From Oscillospiraceae bacterium (GTDB lineage: Bacteria; Bacillota; Clostridia; Oscillospirales; Acutalibacteraceae): a stretch of DNA of 64,000 nucleotides. Both the position numbers and the translations under genes were made by a program. The first letter of the stretch is position 1. The number at the start of each line of letters is the position of its first letter. Positions 59,336 to 64,000 of the stretch are shown here, one piece after another. The notes below the pieces were generated by a model, which saw nothing but the letters and a program-made list of their open reading frames with translations, was not told the DNA's origin and searched no databases. The stretch covers positions 434,001 to 498,000 of the forward strand of contig SVOB01000001.1 of NCBI GenBank assembly GCA_015066565.1, read 5' to 3'.

Positions 59336-60042
59336 TGAGCATATACGAAAAAAATTATATAATTCAGAGCTCGGATGTCGATATGTTCCGCAGGCTGCGT
59401 ATTTCAAAGCTTTTTACCTTTATGCAGGAGGCGGCTATTCACCATACCGAGCAGTTAGGCGCAGGTCGGGCAAAAACGCTTGACAGAGGCTTTCTCTGGG
59501 TCGTAACGATGCAACACGCCGAAATAAGAAGGCTTCCCGAGTATGACGAAAAAGTCCGCCTTGTTTCGTGGCCGGGGAAAACGATGCACGTTATGTTCCC
59601 CCGCTACTACGAAATGTATGACGAAAAGGGAGATTGCATTATAAGCGGAAGCGCCTTGTGGATGCTTATGGATATGAACACAAGGAAGATGATTTTTCCC
59701 GACGCCGAGGGAATTTCCGTTGAGGGAACTCTCACAGGCAGGGAATACCCGCTGCCCAAGCCCGTAAAGCCCGTTGAAACCGACAGGAAAGTCGATTTTA
59801 CCGTCTCTTACAGCTACGCCGACATAAACGGTCACCTGACCAACACAAAGTATTTTGATATCGCCCAGGATTTGACCGGTTTTTCAAAGGACGGAAAAGT
59901 TCCTTCCTATGTTTTTGCCGAATATTCGGGCGAAGCCCGCTTCGGCGAAAGCTTTGAAATATCGGTTAAAGAGGACGATAACTATATATATCTTTCGGGA
60001 ACGAAGGATAAAAAAATATTCAGCGTCCGAATGGACTACTGA
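59335..60042 (+). CDS. Acyl-ACP thioesterase (FatA/FatB-type double hot-dog)
   Basis: 235 residues. The first hot-dog domain (FTFMQEAAIHHTEQLGAG, LWMLMDMNTRKM) and the second (VSYSYADINGHLTNTKYFD) show the family pattern, with the catalytic Asn/His pair around DINGHLTNTKY. It releases a free acid from the carrier. ATG 59335 shares one base with the carrier-protein stop. In bacteria such genes set chain length or release acyl chains from a modified carrier. Confidence 0.88.
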   Translation: MSIYEKNYIIQSSDVDMFRRLRISKLFTFMQEAAIHHTEQLGAGRAKTLDRGFLWVVTMQHAEIRRLPEYDEKVRLVSWPGKTMHVMFPRYYEMYDEKGDCIISGSALWMLMDMNTRKMIFPDAEGISVEGTLTGREYPLPKPVKPVETDRKVDFTVSYSYADINGHLTNTKYFDIAQDLTGFSKDGKVPSYVFAEYSGEARFGESFEISVKEDDNYIYLSGTKDKKIFSVRMDY

Positions 60043-60062
60043 AAAACGCGGAGGTATTTTTT

Positions 60063-60632
60063 ATGAGAAAAGATTTAGGCGTTAAGCCGGCTGTTTATCC
60101 TATGCCGGTGCTTATGATAGCGACCTACGACGAAAACGGCACGGTTGATGTTATGAACGCCGCCTGGGGCATGATATGCGACTCGGATAAGGTTACTTTG
60201 GCTCTTACCGAAACGCATAAAACGGTTAAGAACATCAAGATTAACAAGGCGTTCACCGTAAGTCTTGCCGATGTTAAAACTATCAGGGAAGCTGATTTCT
60301 TCGGCATAGCTTCGGGCAACACCATGGCAGATAAGTTTGAACGTTCCGGTCTTACCGCCACAAAGAGCGATAAAGTCAACGCTCCGATTGTTGAGGAATT
60401 TCCCGTTACAATGGAATGTGAGCTTGCAGAGATAATTGAAACCGACAACGTTTACAGCATTATCGGAAAAATTGTCAACGTTTCCGCTCACGAAGATGTT
60501 CTTGACGAAAAGGACAGAGTTGACATTGAAAAAGCAAGTATTCTTATGTTTGACCAGTTCAAAGCAGGTTACTATGTAACCGGCGAAAAGGTCGGTCAGG
60601 CATGGGACAGCGGCAAGGAACTTATGAAATAA
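60063..60632 (+). CDS. Flavoredoxin-type flavin reductase-like protein
   Basis: 189 residues. The split-barrel FMN domain has PMPVLMIATYDENGTVDVMNAAWG, HKTVKNIKINKAFTVSL and VNAPIVEEFPVTMECEL. These match flavoredoxin/flavin reductase-like FMN-binding proteins, which pass electrons or reduce flavin. GGAGG lies before the ATG, 20 bp after the thioesterase. It may act as the electron carrier of the locus. Confidence 0.87.
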   Translation: MRKDLGVKPAVYPMPVLMIATYDENGTVDVMNAAWGMICDSDKVTLALTETHKTVKNIKINKAFTVSLADVKTIREADFFGIASGNTMADKFERSGLTATKSDKVNAPIVEEFPVTMECELAEIIETDNVYSIIGKIVNVSAHEDVLDEKDRVDIEKASILMFDQFKAGYYVTGEKVGQAWDSGKELMK

Positions 60633-60651
60633 ACTCAAGGAGAAACAAACA

Positions 60652-61065
60652 ATGCGAGGCAGATTAATAAAAATTATTATTTCAATTGCGCTTTTAGTAA
60701 GCGGTATCGTAGTTATCGTGCTCGGCTTCGGTAACATGAAGAAAATCAAAAATTTCCCCGAGATTACAGCTACGGTTACGAACGTTGAAATCTCTTATTC
60801 AACCGACAGTGAAGGAAGCACTACGGAAACACAGACGGTTACCGTTAAATATACCGTTGACGGAAAAGAATATGAAGAAATTCTTCAGTATTCGCCCGAC
60901 GGGCTCGAAGAGGGCGAGGAAATCGTAGCCCGTTATAATCCGGAAAAGCCCGAAGAGATAACAACCGTTACAAAGGGAACAAGCTATATAATGATAGCGA
61001 TAGGAGCTGTTCTTGTTGTTGCGGCAATCGGCTCAACCGCCCTTATGATTATAAGAGGATATTAA
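60652..61065 (+). CDS. DUF3592-type membrane protein
   Basis: 137 residues. Two hydrophobic helices (about 7-27 and 112-134) flank a beta-rich middle with VTVKYTVDGKEYEE and YNPEKPEEI, the DUF3592 pattern. Function unknown. AAGGAG lies upstream, 20 bp after the flavoredoxin gene, so it may be co-transcribed; a role in the acyl system is not evident. Confidence 0.75.
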   Translation: MRGRLIKIIISIALLVSGIVVIVLGFGNMKKIKNFPEITATVTNVEISYSTDSEGSTTETQTVTVKYTVDGKEYEEILQYSPDGLEEGEEIVARYNPEKPEEITTVTKGTSYIMIAIGAVLVVAAIGSTALMIIRGY

Positions 61066-61080
61066 AATCCAATAAAAGCA

Positions 61081-61115
61081 AAAGCAGAGGAATATCGTTT
61101 CCTCTGCTTTTTTAT
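61081..61115 (+). terminator. Terminator at the end of the acyl-ligase operon
   Basis: AAAGCAGAGGAA-TATCG-TTTCCTCTGCTTT followed by a T run (61081-61115). Confidence 0.85.
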
Positions 61116-61975
61116 TATTCCTGAATTGACCTTGAACGGATTGAATTGAAAAACGAAGCATATTTCTTTTTATATGAATTAAGACAGGTGATATAAAATG
61201 TTATATACGCTTCGGGCTCTTCAATCGGAATAGCCACTCTGTTCTCCCCTATCGGCGAGGTCTGCATAAAAGCGTCTGTTGTAAAGCACGGAAAGTCGCT
61301 TCCCCTGACTAATTCCTGAAGAGAGTCCATAGTTTTCTGAATAAGGAAATTCGCCCCTTTCATTCTGTCGTGGCAAAGCTCCTTCCAGCATCCGACGTGT
61401 TCAAAAAGCAAAAAGCTTTCACCCTCAAAATCCTCAAAGGTTATATACTCTCTTTTTGCAAGGCGGTGGGTTTTGGGAACGGAAATGAATAAATGCTCGC
61501 TTATAAAACGCTGACAGAAAAGCTCTTTATTTTCTGTCGGCTTATTTAATATGCCTATCTGATAGGTGCTGTCGAGGAGCCCGCTTTCAATACTGTCGAC
61601 CTCAGCCATTTCACTGGTTATGAGCATATAGCCGAAATGGTCCTGAAGAAGCGGCATAAGCTCGCTCATCGGAAACGGAGCGCACGAGCCGATATTAATA
61701 CTCCTCTGGCTTCTGTCATAAGCCTTTATACGCCTTATCATTCCGTTATTAAGGCTTAGCATTTCGTTGGCAAGTTTTGCCGCAAGAACACCCGTTTCGT
61801 TAAGGGATATTTTCGCCTTATCCCTGTCGAAAAGCGAAACGCCCAGCTCGTCCTCGATTTTTTTCATGGAACGACTTAAGGCGGGCTGTGAAATATGAAG
61901 CGCTTCCGCCGCCTTTGACAGAGTTCCGTATTTTTCAAAAGCGCTCAGCTGTTCAAGAAGATAAATTTCAATCAT
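61115..61975 (-). CDS. LysR-family transcriptional regulator
   Basis: 286 residues. The N-terminal winged HTH has GTLSKAAEALHISQPALSRSMKKIEDELG, the LysR signature. The C-terminal periplasmic-binding-type effector domain covers about 90-280. ATG 61975 is chosen over GTG 61984 because AGGTGA lies in between. Divergent from the flavodoxin genes across a 118-bp region with inverted repeats, so it likely controls them. Confidence 0.9.
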   Translation of the reverse strand: MIEIYLLEQLSAFEKYGTLSKAAEALHISQPALSRSMKKIEDELGVSLFDRDKAKISLNETGVLAAKLANEMLSLNNGMIRRIKAYDRSQRSINIGSCAPFPMSELMPLLQDHFGYMLITSEMAEVDSIESGLLDSTYQIGILNKPTENKELFCQRFISEHLFISVPKTHRLAKREYITFEDFEGESFLLFEHVGCWKELCHDRMKGANFLIQKTMDSLQELVRGSDFPCFTTDAFMQTSPIGENRVAIPIEEPEAYITFYITCLNSYKKKYASFFNSIRSRSIQE

Positions 61976-62009
61976 TTTTCTCACCTATAATTAAAAGTTA
62001 TAGCCTTAT

Positions 62010-62034
62010 GCGTAAACGGCATTTTACTTTACGC
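62010..62034. promoter_or_regulatory. LysR-type operator candidate
   Basis: GCGTAAA and TTTACGC arms around an 11-nt centre, between the divergent LysR and flavodoxin genes. A second element, AAGTTATAACTT, lies at 62070-62081, with a half-copy AAGTTATA near 61996. Confidence 0.5.
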
Positions 62035-62051
62035 TAATTTTAGCATATAAT
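62022..62051 (+). promoter_or_regulatory. Promoter of the flavodoxin operon
   Basis: TTTTAC (62022-62027), 18-nt spacer, TATAAT (62046-62051), overlapping the inverted repeat at 62010-62034. Confidence 0.5.
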
Positions 62052-62093
62052 CAAGATGTAATCAACATAAAGTTATAACTTCGAGGTAATAAA

Positions 62094-62579
62094 ATGTCAA
62101 AAAATCTTGTTTTATATTTTTCCGTTTACGGCTCCGCTAAGGCTGTTGCCGAAGAAATCGCAAGACAGACGGGCGCTGATATTGAAGAAATAATTCCCGT
62201 TGTCCCCTACGACAGTAACAGGGCGAATTACAACGCTCTTGCTTCATACGCCAAAAAGGAACACGATGAAAACAGACGCCCCGAAATAAAAAATGAAATC
62301 AGCATTGAGGAATACGATAATATTTTTATCGGCTACCCGATGTGGTGGTACACTTTCCCGATGATTATTTACACTCTTTTTGACAAGTACGATTTCAGCG
62401 GTAAAACGCTTATTCCCTTTAATACTCACATGGGAAGCGGTGACGGCGGAACTTACGAAACCGTTTCGCAGTTAGAGCCGAATGCAAAGGTGTTAAAGGG
62501 TTTACCCGTTGAAATGTCAAAAGCCGAAAAGGGCTGTAAAAAAGAAGTAACCGAGTGGCTTGAGTCATTAAATATATAG
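62094..62579 (+). CDS. Flavodoxin (Flavodoxin_4 type), cytosolic
   Basis: 161 residues. The start KNLVLYFSVYGSAKAVAEEIA is the FMN phosphate loop, and GYPMWWYTFPMIIYTL, PFNTHMGSGDGGTY are conserved segments of the short flavodoxin-like family. No signal peptide. First of a set of flavodoxin genes under the divergent LysR gene. GAGGTAA lies before the ATG. Confidence 0.9.
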   Translation: MSKNLVLYFSVYGSAKAVAEEIARQTGADIEEIIPVVPYDSNRANYNALASYAKKEHDENRRPEIKNEISIEEYDNIFIGYPMWWYTFPMIIYTLFDKYDFSGKTLIPFNTHMGSGDGGTYETVSQLEPNAKVLKGLPVEMSKAEKGCKKEVTEWLESLNI

Positions 62580-62592
62580 GGAGGAAAAACAG

Positions 62593-63285
62593 ATGAAAAA
62601 GATAATTTCAGTTTTGCTTTGTTTGGTATTGCTTTTCAGCCTTGCCGCCTGTTCGACAGAAACTCAAAACAATAACGTCGATAACGGCACAACCTCTTCA
62701 ACGGAGGCTACGGCAGAAAATATAAGTGAAAACACAGCCGAAAATACAACCAACGACAAAAAAATACTTGTTATATATTTCAGCTCGACAAACACGAACG
62801 ACGTTGACATTGTTTCAAGCGCTACTTCAAAGGTCGGCTCTGTTTCCTCGACCGAGTATCTCGCAAACTATATTCACGAAAAGGTCGGCGGAGATATTGA
62901 AAAGCTCACGCCCGTAAAGGATTATCCCGAGGGCTATAACGAAACCGCTGATGTTGCAAAGGCGGAACGTGACCGTGACGACAGACCCGAGTTCAAGAAA
63001 TTATCGGTCAATCCCGAGGACTACGACGTTATTTTCATCGGCTATCCTATGTGGTGGTACACTCTTCCGATGATTTACTACACCTTCTTTGACGAATACG
63101 ATTTCAGCGGCAAAACGCTTATCCCCTTCAATACTCACGAGGGAAGCGCAGACGGCGGAACCTATGACGAAATAAGACAGTTTGAGCCGAACGCCACCGT
63201 TCCCGAGGGCTTTAACGTAAGAGGAAACAACGCAGGCAAAGCCGACGGCGACCTTGATAAATGGCTTGAGGGTCTCGGATATTAA
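62593..63285 (+). CDS. Flavodoxin-domain lipoprotein
   Basis: 230 residues. A lipoprotein signal (LFSLAAC) and a Ser/Thr/Asn/Glu-rich linker (about 20-55) precede a flavodoxin domain: KKILVIYFSSTNTND, GYPMWWYTLPMIYYTFF, PFNTHEGSADGGTYDE. So a flavodoxin is displayed on the outer face of the membrane. It matches the preceding cytosolic paralogue closely in the core motifs. Its role is unknown; extracytoplasmic electron transfer is a fair inference. Confidence 0.9.
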   Translation: MKKIISVLLCLVLLFSLAACSTETQNNNVDNGTTSSTEATAENISENTAENTTNDKKILVIYFSSTNTNDVDIVSSATSKVGSVSSTEYLANYIHEKVGGDIEKLTPVKDYPEGYNETADVAKAERDRDDRPEFKKLSVNPEDYDVIFIGYPMWWYTLPMIYYTFFDEYDFSGKTLIPFNTHEGSADGGTYDEIRQFEPNATVPEGFNVRGNNAGKADGDLDKWLEGLGY

Positions 63286-63286
63286 A

Positions 63287-63973
63287 ATGAAAATGAAGAG
63301 AAAACTGCAAATAACCGTTGACATTCTGATGACCTGTATTCTTTTAATTCAGATGTCATATTCAATTGCGGGAGAATTAATTCACGAAATACTCGGTATT
63401 TCAATGTTCCTGCTCCTTATTGCTCATCATATTCTCTCGTTTTCCTACACAAAAGCTCTGTTCAGAGGAAAGAAAAGCGCAGAAAAGGTTATGAAAATAA
63501 CGCTTGATATTCTTCTTTGCGTTTGTATGCTTATGATTATGCTCAGCGCAATTATTCTTTCAAAGCATATTTTCACCTTTTTGGGAATACACGTTCTTTC
63601 GGATATAAGTCGGAAGCTTCATTTACTCGGCGCCTACTGGGGCTTCGCTCTTATGAGCGCGCATATAGGTTTTCATCTTGACTTTATGTTCGCACGGTTA
63701 ATGAAGAACAAAAGCAAAAAAATTATTCTTTATTCCGTTATGGGCTGTCTTTCGGCTGCGGGCGTTGTATTCTTCATAACAGAGGGAATATACAGATATA
63801 TGCTTCTTATTAATCAGTTTGTATTTTTTGATATAAAGCGCGGACTTGTCGTCTTCCTTTTAAAATACATTCCGATAATGATAATGTACGCCTTTTCGAG
63901 CTTTCTTATTTTAAAAGCCGTTAAAGGTCGTAAATCAGAAATAAAAACACAATCCGAAGGGAGTAAAATATGA
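63287..63973 (+). CDS. DUF4405 membrane protein, His-rich (cytochrome-b-like)
   Basis: About 228 residues. Several hydrophobic helices, with His residues placed within them (GELIHEILGISM, LLIAHHILSF, HLLGAYWGFALMSAHIGFHLDFM), as in membrane cytochromes b. DUF4405 is the family I recognise from this pattern. The start is ATG 63287 (or ATG 63293); the ribosome site is weak. It follows the flavodoxin lipoprotein with no gap and overlaps the next flavodoxin by 4 bp. Confidence 0.8.
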   Translation: MKMKRKLQITVDILMTCILLIQMSYSIAGELIHEILGISMFLLLIAHHILSFSYTKALFRGKKSAEKVMKITLDILLCVCMLMIMLSAIILSKHIFTFLGIHVLSDISRKLHLLGAYWGFALMSAHIGFHLDFMFARLMKNKSKKIILYSVMGCLSAAGVVFFITEGIYRYMLLINQFVFFDIKRGLVVFLLKYIPIMIMYAFSSFLILKAVKGRKSEIKTQSEGSKI

Positions 63974-64000
63974 AAACACTTGTTATTTACTATTCAAGAA
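63970..64000 (+). CDS. Third flavodoxin (N-terminus only, cut by window end)
   Basis: Only MKTLVIYYSR is inside the window. This matches the FMN-loop start of the two flavodoxins upstream. ATG 63970 overlaps the DUF4405 stop (ATGA). Confidence 0.7.
   Translation, partial: MKTLVIYYSR

Overview
The window looks like a chromosome segment of a spore-forming, strictly anaerobic Clostridia-class Firmicute, probably a gut Oscillospirales/Eubacteriales relative. The sporulation genes spo0A, spoIVB and spoIIID are present. Shine-Dalgarno sites are strong AGGAGG types, promoters are sigma-A-like (TTGaca-N17-TATAAT), intrinsic terminators are plentiful, and many oxidoreductases carry Fe-S or flavin cofactors. 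No rRNA, prophage, transposase or CRISPR array was seen. Family and motif assignments rest on reading the translations; no database search was run.

Layout. 0-16 kb is mostly housekeeping: tsaE-tsaB, a rodA/ftsW-type gene, spo0A and spoIVB, a five-gene operon lon-engB-lysA-dnaE-pfkA, spoIIID, a patatin phospholipase, and thiN-nagB-zinc ribbon. 16-25.5 kb holds hypB-lrp-aminotransferase, a GH43/transporter/LRR operon, a membrane carboxylesterase and a Pr6Pr membrane protein. 25.6-26.4 kb holds tRNA-Pro(CGG) followed by a 144-bp tandem repeat array bracketed by a 28-bp direct repeat. 26.4-31 kb holds a LexA/SOS-type promoter driving a 77-residue protein, then GH28, an Sfp-type phosphopantetheinyl transferase, a PPC-domain protein and thyA-folA. 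31-46.6 kb is largely peptide and sugar use: an oppABCDF locus, M3 and M32 peptidases, a GH29 fucosidase and a MATE exporter. 46.7-46.85 kb contains a candidate small RNA.

46.9-60.6 kb is the most unusual part. A minus-strand group encodes two paralogous multi-[4Fe-4S] GltD-like flavoproteins flanking hypA, a 2Fe-2S ferredoxin-NAD(P)H reductase, a phytoene-desaturase-type flavoprotein, and a flavoprotein whose motifs closely resemble the Propionibacterium (Cutibacterium) acnes polyunsaturated fatty acid isomerase. A divergent plus-strand operon encodes an acyl-AMP ligase, a dedicated acyl carrier protein, an acyl-ACP thioesterase and a flavoredoxin-type flavin reductase. I infer a fatty-acid capture, isomerisation and perhaps reduction (biohydrogenation-like) system fed by NAD(P)H/ferredoxin electrons; substrate and direction are not proven by sequence.

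61-64 kb carries a LysR regulator divergent from a set of flavodoxins: cytosolic, lipoprotein-anchored and a third cut by the window end. They are interleaved with a His-rich DUF4405 membrane protein, suggesting a small electron-transfer module.
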